DNA from: Bacteroidales bacterium UBA1309
GTDB taxonomy: Bacteria; Bacteroidota; Bacteroidia; Bacteroidales; Dysgonomonadaceae
Length of the DNA stretch: 64,000 bases
Direction: 5' to 3'
Assembly: GCA_002307185.1 (NCBI GenBank)
Contig: DBTT01000011.1
Span: 1 to 64,000, forward strand
Shown here: positions 26,071 through 35,891 of the stretch, piece after piece
Numbering within the stretch: position 1 is the stretch's first letter
Layout of the letters: the number at the start of each line of letters is the position of its first letter
Notes under the pieces: generated by a model
Databases searched by the model: none
Seen by the model: the letters and a program-made list of their open reading frames with translations, nothing else
What the model was told of the DNA's origin: nothing
Translations under genes and position numbers: made by a program

Positions 26071-29000
26071 TTATTGTGCGAAAACTATTAAATTGAGGGT
26101 CTTTGTGCTTTGTTGGTTTCCGTTAATATATACGGTCGCCTTGCATGGATAAACCCCTGGGCGGATTGATTCCCCTGAAATTGTTTTCAAATCCCAACTG
26201 TACGCATAGTTGCCCATCGTGATATAAGAGCCCGCCTGACGGTGCGACCACACCAGCTCTCCGCTGGCCGAATAAACATCATAACGAACAGATATATCGG
26301 CAGATTTTGCGTCGGTAGAGAATAAGAAATCAGCAGAACCAACAACTGGATTTTTCGCAAAAGAAAATTCCGAAGCATAAGTCTTGTTGTTATCAACCAC
26401 AACAAAATCTGCATATTGTTCTGAATAATTGTTGAAAACATCCCAAACCGTAAATTTGAGAGAATGGGTACCTTCAGCCAATTCAGGCAAGGTGTAGTCT
26501 ATATAACCCTCTTTAGCTGAAGAACTGGTTGACACAAAATGGGACGTGATATCGTATTGTGTTTGTCCATCAATAATCAAATTAACAGTGTGTCCTAGTC
26601 CTGACGAAAGGTTGATGCTGCTTTCGTCACTTAAGCCCACATGGAAAGTTGGGGTCACATTCACGCTTCCTCCAGACACAAAATCTGTAGAGTTCAAATA
26701 TAGTGAGTTGATTTGAGGCCCAGAAGTGTCGGTAGAAGCCGCGGCATTTGTCCCATTCACTTTGTAGGCTAGGAACGCACCTTGGGCTGTGCGACCGGCA
26801 TCCTCCCAAGCATAAAAGCTCATTTTCCCGTGTTTTTTGGTGTAGGCAATATCCTTGGGTACTATAAATTCACAATCAAAAGCGCCATTTTCCACATTGA
26901 CAGTACCCGAGTAAATCGAATTTGAGTAACCCTTGTAATAAAAGATACTACCGTCACCTCCATTGTCGCGGGTTTTCAAATCTTGCTGAGCATCGAAAAC
27001 AACACAAGAAACCTTACCCGAAAAATCATTTGAAAGATTGCTATCGCCATCAACAATTTGCCCACTAATTTTAACATGGGAAAGAGCCGAAACAGTCAAA
27101 GTATCTGATGAAGAAACATCAGCCCCATTGACAGAGGTTACTTTTACCTTGTAAGCGTCGTCTGGATATGCCAATCGAAGTGCAGGATCTCCCAGAAGCT
27201 GAAACCTTACTTTATTTTCATCGTTTGTAGTAAAAGATAATTTTGATTTTCTTATCATATCGCCAAATCTAAGAGCTTTCCCGTTATCGCGTTCAAAAAT
27301 GTTTTTATAGATATTGGTACTCATGCTGTCATTATTGGCAATATAGACAACGCGCACGGTTGAAAGCAATGCGATAGCTCCGCCCTGGGAATTAGCCAGG
27401 GCGGCTTCCCCTCCCGAAGCTGCATCGGAATCAAAACGGCTAAAATCGCATGTGGCAGTGATCCAAAGCGGGGGATACCTATTTCTGAGAGATTGAAGAT
27501 CCGTGAATGTCATTAGTCCCTCATGTGTCCAGCTACGGCTTGAGCCATGGCCAATATAGTTCAGCACCAAAAGGCCTTCATTGAGCTTGTTTTTCAAGCT
27601 TGTTTGCGCATCTGGATACCTATATCCATTTGACTGCCCAATGCGCCTATAGGAATCCTCATAAATCTTATTGACCACAAAATTGGGATATTTGATTTGG
27701 ACATACTCAGCATATTTATCGGATTGTTTTTCGTGATACATCTCTGTAGTTGGGCTATAGCCTGTTGCTCCAACAGCATCGTCAGCCAAAAAACAAATAT
27801 TATTCTTCCAGATGCCATAATTTGTATCTTCCATGTAGGAAGAAATCTTATCCAAAAAGACCTCGGCTTCTTTTAGGCTGCGGGCGGGCAAACGTCCTAT
27901 TCCCAAACACAATTTGGATGCCGCAATGTTCAGGATTCCCTCTTCTTGCAAAAAGCCGAAATAGTCATCGGTGACAAATGAGCTTGTTTGACTTAAAGAG
28001 TTAATGGATTGGTAAGTCAAAAGATAATTCGATTTGGAGGAATCACTCAACGAGGAATTAATAAACTTATTATTATATGTTCCGGCACCAAACAATAGGA
28101 GATATTTGGGTCGGTCTGAATCAGAAGTTCCTCGGTCATAAAACATTTTCAGAAAACGACGCAAAGCAGTTGCATCGGGATTTCCAGACGAAAACTCATT
28201 GTAAATCTCGTTGGGATCAACCACAATGGATGACAAACTGTCCTTCTCGTAATGCAAATCCGCTAATTTTTGAGCATAGCTTTTGTAGGCCTGTGGTGAA
28301 ATAATAATCATGTCGTATTTTGCCAAGGCATGAAGATCTTGGTTGGCTATTTTCCCGGTGATATCGGGCGTGGCTATTTGTTTGGACAAATCCACCAAAG
28401 CATACTCCCTCAGGGAGGAAGCACTGGAGGAAAAGCTCAATTGTCCATTTGCATATGATGTTTCCTGAATTGAAGGACTAATGTTATCTGTGACATCGAG
28501 AACAATCATATTTTCTGTCGCATTGGCAATCAGATAACGGTGGGTTAGGCTGTCCAAATCATTTCTGAAAAATGTCACTGTATTATAAGGCTGTAGGTTC
28601 CTTTTGAAATAGACCCGCAAAAAATTCAGATAGGAATTTTTTATTGCAGTACTGCTCAATGCAATATTAAAAATATTTGTTTCAGACACAGAGGACACAC
28701 CTGTAATATATTGATTGATTGAAGTCGCGGCAGAATGGGTATTGGTGTTTGCTCCAACAACCCTTGTGTATAAATCCTTTTTATTCAGGCCAAAAACTAA
28801 ATTAACAGGAGATGAAGGTTTAAGTATAAAATTAAAATAGTATCCATCCCAACTCACGATGCCAGGAATATCGAAACTAATATCTTGGGAATTATTCAAA
28901 TAAAAATATTCTCCGTAAAATTCACGTCCTGATTCGAGAAGATTCACATCATCTTTTTCATGGATCATGTAGTCGCTGTAAGTAGTGACATCAATGTCGA

Positions 29001-29490
29001 AATTTGTCAAAGAAGAGATGTTGCCCATCTGCTTAGGCTCATCCTGACCTTCTGTAACAAAATAATATCCATAATTGGAATATGGATTGTTAGTTTGCAC
29101 GAAATCAATACCGCTTCGGGTGATTTTAAGCGGGCCTCTGCCATAAAACAGCACATAATCACCTTGATTAAAAATCTCGTCTGCGCCTTTGTTCATCCAA
29201 ACAGATATTTGAGGCAAGTCGTCATAATAGCTTGTCGAAAAATCTTCATCCAACACCCATCCACCATAGCCTCGAATCTGAACATGCGCCGGATTAGTGA
29301 ACCCCATGCTTATGAGATCCTCATAAGTAAGTTTATATACGCCGTCGGAAGGAATGCGTATTTTCCACCAAGTGCCGGACGACAAGACCGAATTCGCAGC
29401 ATAGAAAGAAGCATCTTTTGCCATCATAGAAAAAGACACGGATCCCCATATTTGTAATAATATCAGTATTTTTTGTATTATTTTATTCAT
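26071..29490 (-). CDS. porU: Type IX secretion system sortase PorU (copy 1)
   Basis: Surface cysteine protease/transpeptidase (peptidase C25, gingipain-like) that removes C-terminal domains of T9SS cargo and attaches the cargo to A-LPS. Signal peptide, then an N-terminal beta domain (GTWWKIRIPSDGVYKLTY...NNPYSNYGYYFV). The C25 core spans about 385-760, with catalytic His648 in YIGHGSSRSW and Cys681 in ITATCDFSRF; the 33-residue spacing equals that of P. gingivalis PorU as I remember it. LLLFGAGTYNNKF and QLLGDPALRLAYPDDAYKVKV are family landmarks. The chain ends in an FlgD-like Ig domain (SEFSFAKNPV...IRPGVYPCKATVYING). It neighbours porV as in Porphyromonas. Copy 2 lies 0.76 kb upstream. Confidence 0.95.
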   Translation of the reverse strand: MNKIIQKILILLQIWGSVSFSMMAKDASFYAANSVLSSGTWWKIRIPSDGVYKLTYEDLISMGFTNPAHVQIRGYGGWVLDEDFSTSYYDDLPQISVWMNKGADEIFNQGDYVLFYGRGPLKITRSGIDFVQTNNPYSNYGYYFVTEGQDEPKQMGNISSLTNFDIDVTTYSDYMIHEKDDVNLLESGREFYGEYFYLNNSQDISFDIPGIVSWDGYYFNFILKPSSPVNLVFGLNKKDLYTRVVGANTNTHSAATSINQYITGVSSVSETNIFNIALSSTAIKNSYLNFLRVYFKRNLQPYNTVTFFRNDLDSLTHRYLIANATENMIVLDVTDNISPSIQETSYANGQLSFSSSASSLREYALVDLSKQIATPDITGKIANQDLHALAKYDMIIISPQAYKSYAQKLADLHYEKDSLSSIVVDPNEIYNEFSSGNPDATALRRFLKMFYDRGTSDSDRPKYLLLFGAGTYNNKFINSSLSDSSKSNYLLTYQSINSLSQTSSFVTDDYFGFLQEEGILNIAASKLCLGIGRLPARSLKEAEVFLDKISSYMEDTNYGIWKNNICFLADDAVGATGYSPTTEMYHEKQSDKYAEYVQIKYPNFVVNKIYEDSYRRIGQSNGYRYPDAQTSLKNKLNEGLLVLNYIGHGSSRSWTHEGLMTFTDLQSLRNRYPPLWITATCDFSRFDSDAASGGEAALANSQGGAIALLSTVRVVYIANNDSMSTNIYKNIFERDNGKALRFGDMIRKSKLSFTTNDENKVRFQLLGDPALRLAYPDDAYKVKVTSVNGADVSSSDTLTVSALSHVKISGQIVDGDSNLSNDFSGKVSCVVFDAQQDLKTRDNGGDGSIFYYKGYSNSIYSGTVNVENGAFDCEFIVPKDIAYTKKHGKMSFYAWEDAGRTAQGAFLAYKVNGTNAAASTDTSGPQINSLYLNSTDFVSGGSVNVTPTFHVGLSDESSINLSSGLGHTVNLIIDGQTQYDITSHFVSTSSSAKEGYIDYTLPELAEGTHSLKFTVWDVFNNYSEQYADFVVVDNNKTYASEFSFAKNPVVGSADFLFSTDAKSADISVRYDVYSASGELVWSHRQAGSYITMGNYAYSWDLKTISGESIRPGVYPCKATVYINGNQQSTKTLNLIVFAQ

Positions 29491-29538
29491 ATAACTGAGG
29501 CATAATTTCCTTCAAACACGTCGTTCGGGAACCTGTTC

Positions 29539-30162
29539 TCATCTTACATAGAAATCCAATAGCTTCCTGTCGTTCAAATAACCCTCCAGCCTATCCCCTA
29601 TTTTCACTGGGCCAACACCGACTGGTGTTCCAGTGAAGATTAAATCTCCAATTTTCAGCGTAAAGAACCGACTTGCATATTCGATAATTTCATCTATTGA
29701 ATGGATCATATCGGCAGAATTTCCTTGTTGAACCCTTCTCGAATTGATAGAGAGGCTAAAATCTACAGAATTATCTTCTACAAACAAGGAATCTTTCTTA
29801 ATAAAAACCCCTATGGCTGCGGAATTATCAAATCCTTTAGAGATCTCCCAAGGCATTCCGATTTTCTTCAATTCAGATTGCAAGTCGCGTGCTGTAAAGT
29901 CAATGCCCACGGTACACTCTTCATAATACCTATGAGCAAATCGTTTTGCAATATTTTTACCCAACCTAGATATTTTTACTACAATTTCTGTTTCGTAATG
30001 AATATCGTTCGAAAAATCTGGATAGAAAAATGGTTTACCATCCTTTAAGAGTGCAGACTCAGGCTTAATGAAAAGCACGGGAGGTCTTTGTTCACTTGAA
30101 AACGGAGAATTCATCTCTTTGTTATGAGCCAGATAGTTCTGGGCAATAGCAATGATTTTCAT
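29539..30162 (-). CDS. Fumarylacetoacetate hydrolase-fold protein (acylpyruvase type)
   Basis: 207 residues with the FAH catalytic beta-roll. IAIAQNYLAHNKEM at the start, LFIKPESALLKDGKPF, metal-binding Glu in DIHYETEIVVKI, TVGIDFTARDLQ, and LKIGDLIFTGTPVGVGPVKIGDRLEGYL near the end. The short form matches acylpyruvate hydrolases/oxaloacetate tautomerases (FAHD1-like); the substrate cannot be read from sequence. It is sandwiched between the two porU copies with gaps of 48 and 85 bases on the same strand, so it is probably co-transcribed with them. Confidence 0.9.
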   Translation of the reverse strand: MKIIAIAQNYLAHNKEMNSPFSSEQRPPVLFIKPESALLKDGKPFFYPDFSNDIHYETEIVVKISRLGKNIAKRFAHRYYEECTVGIDFTARDLQSELKKIGMPWEISKGFDNSAAIGVFIKKDSLFVEDNSVDFSLSINSRRVQQGNSADMIHSIDEIIEYASRFFTLKIGDLIFTGTPVGVGPVKIGDRLEGYLNDRKLLDFYVR

Positions 30163-30247
30163 TTATATATCAAATAGAATGTTCAAAAATACATCAAGCG
30201 AACCTTTCTCGGAGACAATCTCGCTACATCAACCCTTCGCAGCACCT

Positions 30248-33200
30248 TCACTTAGCCAACACGATTAGCTTCAAGGCCTTTGAACTCTTCTGATTACCAT
30301 CTAGGGAAACTGTCAGTCTGCAAATATAAATACCGGGGCGAATATCTGCTCCATTATTGGTTTTCAAGTCCCAATCATAAGAATAATTCTCGAGCGAATC
30401 GGATGCACCTGTTTCCTGATGAGACCAAATTAGTTCACCCGCCATAGAATAAACATCATACCTTATACTTAGAGTTGATTGCGGAACATTCGATGAAAAT
30501 AAGAAGCGGGCATATTCTTTAACTGGATTTTGGGCAAGTGAGAACTCAATAACACTAGCCTTGTATGAACCATCAACAAGGAAATCTATGCTTTTCTCTG
30601 AATAGTTGTTCCAAACGTCCCAAACTGTCACTTTAAGCGTATGTTTGCCTTCGGTCAACTCTGGGATCGAATAATTTATGTAGCCTTCTTTTGTGGAAGT
30701 TCCTGATGATGAAAAATTAGACGTGATGTCGTAATAGGTTGTTCCATCTACAACAAGTTCAAGAACATGCCCAATCCCACCAGAAAGATTTATTCCACTT
30801 GCATCTTCCAGGCCCACATACAGCATGGGGGTAGAATTGACTTTTCCCCCCGATACAAAATCAGATGTATTCAGATAGAATGCTGTGAACTCTGGTCCAT
30901 CTGAATCTGATTCGGCAGTTGTATCAGTACCATTTACCGTATATTCCAAGAAAGAACCCTGTGCACTTCTACCGCCACTTTCCCAAGCAAAAAAACTCAT
31001 TTTTCCATTATCGCTAGAATACATAATGTCTTTCGGCACAACAAACTCATAACTAAAGACTCCATCCTCCACGTCTAAGGTACCTGTAAACAATGTATTA
31101 AGATAATTTAGATAGGAAAAAACACTTCCATCGCCACCATTATCTAAAGTTTGCAAACTTTGTTCTGCATCAAAAACGACGGTGGATACTTTACCATTGA
31201 AATCACTCACGAGAGTACCGCTGCCATCCACAATCTGACCATCCAGTTTCACATCCGATAGTGCAGAAATATTGATGGTTGCAGTAGAAACATCTTCATC
31301 ATTGATCTTTGTGACCTTGACTTTGTATGTACTGTCGGGATAAGAGAGCCTCAAGGCAGGATCTCCCAATAATAAAAACCGGACTTTGTTTTCATCACTT
31401 GAAGTAAACGACAATTTCGAGCGTTTGATAATATCTCCAAACCTTAGAGATGTGCCATCTGAATCCCGTTGGAATATATTTTTGTATATATTCGTGCCCA
31501 TGATATCGTTGTTCGATATATATACGACACGGACAGTGGAAAGCATGGCTATAGCACCACCTTCAGAGTTCAACAGAGCCGCCTCTCCTCCTGAGACATC
31601 GTCTCCATCAAACCGGCTGAAATCGCATGTGGCAGTAATAAACAAAGGTAAATGCGTATTCGTAAGGGATTGAAAATCGCTATATGTCATAATATATTCA
31701 TGAGCCCAATCTCGAGATGAACCATGCCCGACATAATTAACAACAAGCTGACCTGAATTAATCTTTTTCAACAGAGCGGTCTGGGCATCAGGATACCTAT
31801 TCCCATTGGATTGGACAACCCGTTTATATGAATCCATATAGATTTTGTTGACTATAAAATTAGGATAGTTACTTTGAACGTATTCCGCATACTTGTCTGT
31901 TTGTGTTTCATGAGCCATCTCGCTAGTGGGGCTATAGCCCGTGGCACCGACAGCGTCGTCGGCCAAAAAGCAAAGATTATTCTTCCAAATTCCCGGATCG
32001 GAATCATTCATATAAGCAATGCTTTTAGCCACCAGCACCTCAGCATCATCTGTCGATCTAATTGGAAATCGTCCAATTCCCAGACACAACTTGGCACTGC
32101 CTATTGTTAATGCACTTTCCTCCTGAAGGAATCCAAAGTAATCGTCCGTTACATAAGAACTTCTTTCATTCGTAGAAGCCACCGACTGGTATGTCAACAG
32201 GTAGCCTTTTTTTTCCGTATCCGATAACTCTGAACTAATAAATTTATTGTCGTAGGAGCCATTCCCGAACAACAACAAATATTTCGGCCTATCATCCGCA
32301 GAACTACCCCTATCATAGAACATCTTCATGAACCGGCGGTAGGCTGTCGCATCCGGATTTCCAGATGAAAATTCATTGTAAATATCATTAGGATCAACAA
32401 TCAAAGTGGTCAAACCTGAATTCTCGTAATGAGCCTCAGCCAATTCCTGTGCATAGCTATCATAAACTGATGGAGCAATAATAACCATCTCTGCTGTTTC
32501 CAGAGCATGGAGATTTTGATTCGATATTTTACCTACTATATCTGGCGTGGGAATTGTTTCGGACAAATCTACTAAGGCAAATTCGTGTTGTGATGAATTA
32601 GTCATGCCAAAACTTAGTGTTCCATTGTCATAAGAAGTCTCTTGAACGGTTGGCAATATATTTCCCGTAACATCAAACACCATCATATTGGATGTTGCAT
32701 TAGCTATTGAATATTTACATTTCAAATCATCCACTTCGTTTCGGAAAAAGGTCACTGCGCCATAAGATTGCAACGTCCTCTTAAAATAAACCCTGAGATA
32801 GTTGAGATATGAATTTGGCGTCGAAGAACTTCCCAATTTGAAATTAAAAATATTGTCTTCGGAAACTGTTGAAATCCCTGTGATAAATTTATTTACCACC
32901 GTTCCTGCCGAATAGCTGTCCGTGTTGGCACCAATGCTGCCTGAATATATAGACTCACCATTAAGGCTTAATGTCAAACTTACAGAAGAAGACGGCTTTG
33001 ATATGAAATCAAACCTGTATCCAATCCAGCTAACTATTCCGGAAATGTCCATCGTAATATTCTGAGATGTGGTACTATAGAAACTTTCCCCATAAAATTC
33101 CCGTCCGCTTTCCAATAGATTCACCTCATCCTCTTCATGAATCAAATAGTCACTATATGTGGTCACAACTGAATCTGTAGAAGAGACGGAAGCAGAAGCA

Positions 33201-33673
33201 GTGGAATCCATCTGCAGAGATTCGACCGTGCCTTGAGACACAAAATAATAGCCGTAATTGGAGTATGGATTATTGGTTTGCACAAATTCTTGCGACGACC
33301 GGGTCACCTTTAAAGGACCTCTTCCATAGAAAAGCAGGTAATCTCCAGAGTTGAAAACCCCATCGGAGCCTTTGTTCATCCACACAGCCACTTGGGGCAA
33401 ATCGTCGTAATATGTTTCCGAGAAGTCTTCATCCAACATCCATCCTCCATATCCTCGAATTTCGACGAGAGAAGGGTCAGAAATCCCCATGTTCTTTAAG
33501 TCGGCATAAGTCAATTTATAAATGCCATCGGCAGAAACTCGTATTTTATACCACGTGCCGCTTGACAGCACAGAACTTGCCGCATAAAAAGAGCTATCTT
33601 TTGCTACCAATTTGTTTGGTGCAAACACAAACAACCCCAAAATGCAAAATGTGGTAAATATGCTTTTTCCCAT
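30248..33673 (-). CDS. Second PorU-type T9SS sortase (tandem paralogue)
   Basis: 1141 residues, collinear with copy 1 over its whole length. By eye the first ~125 mature residues are roughly 70 percent identical (SFYAASSVLSSGTWYKIRV, RGYGGWMLDEDFS, YYDDLPQVAVWMNKG). Signal peptide MGKSIFTTFCILGLFVFAPNKLVAK. The catalytic pair is intact: His650 in YVGHGSSRDW and Cys683 in ITATCDFSRF, again 33 apart. It has the same FlgD-like C-terminal domain (IEFSLAQNPVKEYARF...). Differences concentrate in loops and at RDWAHEYIMTYSDF versus RSWTHEGLMTFTDL near the active site. Which copy is the ancestral PorU is not certain; copy 1 keeps the porV linkage. Confidence 0.93.
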   Translation of the reverse strand: MGKSIFTTFCILGLFVFAPNKLVAKDSSFYAASSVLSSGTWYKIRVSADGIYKLTYADLKNMGISDPSLVEIRGYGGWMLDEDFSETYYDDLPQVAVWMNKGSDGVFNSGDYLLFYGRGPLKVTRSSQEFVQTNNPYSNYGYYFVSQGTVESLQMDSTASASVSSTDSVVTTYSDYLIHEEDEVNLLESGREFYGESFYSTTSQNITMDISGIVSWIGYRFDFISKPSSSVSLTLSLNGESIYSGSIGANTDSYSAGTVVNKFITGISTVSEDNIFNFKLGSSSTPNSYLNYLRVYFKRTLQSYGAVTFFRNEVDDLKCKYSIANATSNMMVFDVTGNILPTVQETSYDNGTLSFGMTNSSQHEFALVDLSETIPTPDIVGKISNQNLHALETAEMVIIAPSVYDSYAQELAEAHYENSGLTTLIVDPNDIYNEFSSGNPDATAYRRFMKMFYDRGSSADDRPKYLLLFGNGSYDNKFISSELSDTEKKGYLLTYQSVASTNERSSYVTDDYFGFLQEESALTIGSAKLCLGIGRFPIRSTDDAEVLVAKSIAYMNDSDPGIWKNNLCFLADDAVGATGYSPTSEMAHETQTDKYAEYVQSNYPNFIVNKIYMDSYKRVVQSNGNRYPDAQTALLKKINSGQLVVNYVGHGSSRDWAHEYIMTYSDFQSLTNTHLPLFITATCDFSRFDGDDVSGGEAALLNSEGGAIAMLSTVRVVYISNNDIMGTNIYKNIFQRDSDGTSLRFGDIIKRSKLSFTSSDENKVRFLLLGDPALRLSYPDSTYKVKVTKINDEDVSTATINISALSDVKLDGQIVDGSGTLVSDFNGKVSTVVFDAEQSLQTLDNGGDGSVFSYLNYLNTLFTGTLDVEDGVFSYEFVVPKDIMYSSDNGKMSFFAWESGGRSAQGSFLEYTVNGTDTTAESDSDGPEFTAFYLNTSDFVSGGKVNSTPMLYVGLEDASGINLSGGIGHVLELVVDGTTYYDITSNFSSSGTSTKEGYINYSIPELTEGKHTLKVTVWDVWNNYSEKSIDFLVDGSYKASVIEFSLAQNPVKEYARFLFSSNVPQSTLSIRYDVYSMAGELIWSHQETGASDSLENYSYDWDLKTNNGADIRPGIYICRLTVSLDGNQKSSKALKLIVLAK

Positions 33674-33996
33674 TTATAATTAATGATTCAGAATGTTTTT
33701 GAAAACGTCGCATTTCATGCCATTTCTATCCAAACACCCAGTATATAGTCAAAGGTTTCTCTCTATCAGTAAATAACGGAAAAAAACATTATTTTATTGT
33801 CGTAGCTGAATTATCCACCCCTCACTTTCTATTTAGATAGCTAATATTAAATGATTGTTTTCTTAAGTATCGCTCTTATTATTGCCAACAAAAAGCAAAA
33901 TAAGAATCTATATCATTGGGCAAACAAGAAAAATCCGGTGTGTGAATACTTTCCGCCATTCCACCTGTGTTCCTTTCCACCCCAACCATGCCAAAT

Positions 33997-34207
33997 TTAT
34001 TCCGAATCCATCGTAACCAATGGTGATTTTTTCTCTTTGGGTGGATCAAGCATAAATATTTTCACGGACATGGTAATCAAAGTATTCATATGTTCTGCCC
34101 CATCATCAAATTCAGCACTTCCAATGGAACCGAACCGCAACACGATAGAACCCGTGCGTGTGAAGCCAATATTGGAGTTTACCGTCAACACTTTGGCATC
34201 ATCTTAA
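33997..34207 (-). pseudogene. Possible decayed coding fragment, unidentified
   Basis: A 64-68-codon open stretch (LTVNSNIGFTRTGSIVLRFGSI...MDSE) with codon-like composition richer in GC than its surroundings. Reading upstream in the same frame through one TAA gives a short ...CFPPGHLYTIHTV, as though a stop had interrupted a longer gene. No start signal, and no family recognised. The remainder of the 743-base gap (33674-34416) shows nothing else except the rplT terminator. Confidence 0.25.
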
Positions 34208-34357
34208 ACGGTGTGGATCGTGTATAAATGGCCGGGGGGAAAGCATATAAATCGTTTATTGATAAGTTTGCCTTAATATATTTATTGCCAATCAATAACA
34301 ATAAAACTAGTTGCAAAATTAATTTCTATTTTCAGAAATAATGTCAGTATATACAAT

Positions 34358-34392
34358 AAAAACGGAAACCCTAATTTTGAGATTTCCGTTTT
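34358..34392 (-). terminator. Terminator of thrS-infC-rpmI-rplT
   Basis: AAAACGGAAA pairs with TTTCCGTTTT around a 14-base loop, followed by TTATTGTA on the minus strand, directly behind the rplT stop. Confidence 0.8.
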
Positions 34393-34416
34393 GTGTGTAT
34401 AAAAAGACTACTTGTC

Positions 34417-34761
34417 TTATTTTACTTTGTCAACAATAGCCTTAAAAGCTTCCGGATGGTTCATGGCCAAATCGGCAAGAACTTTACGGTTGATTTCAAT
34501 ACCATTCTTGTGAAGCGCTCCCATCAAACGAGAATAAGAAAAACCTTCCAAACGAGCTGCAGCATTAATACGCTGAATCCATAACGCACGGAAGTTACGT
34601 TTTTTCGCACGACGGTCACGGAATGCATAAGTAAGACCTTTTTCCCAAGTATTCTTGGCAACTGTCCATACATTTTTGCGGGCACCGTAATAACCCTTTG
34701 TTAATTTCAGAACTTTTTTTCTGCGGTTGCGCGAGGCAACATGATTGACTGATCTTGGCAT
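34417..34761 (-). CDS. rplT: 50S ribosomal protein L20
   Basis: 114 residues starting MPRSVNHVASRNRRKKVLKLTKGYYG, with the basic N-terminal extension that threads into 23S rRNA and the LWIQRINAAAR motif. Last gene of the IF3-L35-L20 operon, 104 bases behind rpmI. L20 usually autoregulates this operon; I did not find a convincing L20-leader pseudoknot. Confidence 0.97.
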   Translation of the reverse strand: MPRSVNHVASRNRRKKVLKLTKGYYGARKNVWTVAKNTWEKGLTYAFRDRRAKKRNFRALWIQRINAAARLEGFSYSRLMGALHKNGIEINRKVLADLAMNHPEAFKAIVDKVK

Positions 34762-34865
34762 AATAAGATGTGTTTTGAATGTTAGCGGTTTCCTTACTCT
34801 TCAGAAAACTCTTAGCTGCATACACTCTGTTAATAAACCTGATTAAAAACTTCTTTTGAAAACAA

Positions 34866-35063
34866 TTACCTGAGAGCTAAAAGCTGCTTAACGGCTTTTT
34901 CATCTACCTTGCTCACTGTTGTGAAGTGAGTAAGCGCTCTTTTTTGTTTTTTTGTTTTCTTCGTCAAAATATGACTTTTGAAAGCATGTTTTCTCTTGAT
35001 CTTTCCTGATCCGGTAAGGGCAAACCTCTTTTTGGCACCGGAATTAGTCTTAATTTTAGGCAT
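34866..35063 (-). CDS. rpmI: 50S ribosomal protein L35
   Basis: 65 residues, highly basic, MPKIKTNSGAKKRFALTGSGKIKRKHAFKSHILTKK. The family motif KTNSGAKKRF and standard length make it certain. It sits between infC and rplT in the conserved order. Confidence 0.97.
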   Translation of the reverse strand: MPKIKTNSGAKKRFALTGSGKIKRKHAFKSHILTKKTKKQKRALTHFTTVSKVDEKAVKQLLALR

Positions 35064-35099
35064 CTTGTTGATAAATTTAATAAACTATATTTAAGTCAC

Positions 35100-35119
35100 A
35101 CCTGCCGTCGCCGACAGGT
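35100..35119 (-). promoter_or_regulatory. GNRA-capped RNA hairpin between infC and rpmI
   Basis: On the minus strand ACCTGTCG and CGGCAGGT form an 8-bp stem (one U-G pair) closed by the tetraloop GCGA. It lies 5 bases after the infC stop and about 37 bases before the rpmI start. No U-tract follows, so it is more likely an mRNA processing, stability or protein-binding element than a terminator. Confidence 0.5.
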
Positions 35120-35124
35120 ATTTT

Positions 35125-35790
35125 TCATTCTTCTGACTTCGCCGCCTCCTCTGTTTTAGTTTCAGCAACTTCTGGCTTAGGGCTTTTTTCGCCTTCTTTG
35201 GCTGGCTTGGCTGGTTCTGTTTTTTTGGCAGCTGGGGCTTTTGCCGGTACTTTTTTAGGAGACAACATGATAATCATTTTCTTCCCTTCCAAAGTAGGCA
35301 TGCTTTCCACCTTTCCGTAGTCTTCCAATTCTGCAGCAAAACGAAGCAACAATACTTCTCCTTGTTCTTTGAATAAGATAGAACGTCCTTTGAAGAATAC
35401 ATAAGCTTTCACTTTAGAACCTTCTTCAAGAAAAGTTTTACCATGTTTCAACTTGAAATTGAAGTCGTGATCGTCAGTCTGAGGACCGAAACGAATTTCT
35501 TTGACAATTACCTTAACGGATTTCGCCTTCTGTTCCTTCTGCTTCTTTTTCTGTTGATACAGAAACTTCTGGTAATCTGTAATACGACATACAGGGGGCG
35601 CAGCATTTGGAGAAATTTCAACGAGATCAAGTCCTTCCTGATCTGCCATTCTCAGGGCTTCTTGAATCGAATAAACCCCAGGTGTTACGTTTTCTCCTAC
35701 TAATCGGACTTCTCTGACACGTATCTTTTCATTGATACGGTACAAATCTTTGTCTTTGTCTTTGTTGTTATTAAAATTGCTGTTTCTCAT
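35125..35790 (-). CDS. infC: Translation initiation factor IF-3
   Basis: Prevents subunit joining and proofreads initiator tRNA. N-domain RINEKIRVREVRLVGENVTPGVYSIQEAL...; linker rich in Lys (QQKKKQKEQKAKSVKVIVKEIRFGPQTDDHDFNFKLKHG), C-domain through MLSPKK. It is longer than usual (221 residues) because of an Asn/Lys/Asp-repeat N-terminus (NNNKDKDKD) and an Ala/Lys/Glu/Pro tail of about 45 residues, both common in Bacteroidales. It begins with ATG rather than the AUU of enterobacterial infC, so the classic AUU autocontrol is absent. Confidence 0.97.
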   Translation of the reverse strand: MRNSNFNNNKDKDKDLYRINEKIRVREVRLVGENVTPGVYSIQEALRMADQEGLDLVEISPNAAPPVCRITDYQKFLYQQKKKQKEQKAKSVKVIVKEIRFGPQTDDHDFNFKLKHGKTFLEEGSKVKAYVFFKGRSILFKEQGEVLLLRFAAELEDYGKVESMPTLEGKKMIIMLSPKKVPAKAPAAKKTEPAKPAKEGEKSPKPEVAETKTEEAAKSEE

Positions 35791-35891
35791 TCAGTAAAAT
35801 AAAATGCTCTGCTGTATATGTGATTATTATAAATTAATTTATACAGATTATAATTTCCGAAGCATGAACAAAAGCTCATACAATCAACCGA

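Noticed and set aside
33851..34207. 118-codon plus-strand frame between porU2 and rplT
   Set aside because: Low-complexity hydrophobic start, no start signal and no family resemblance; the opposite strand looks slightly more coding-like.
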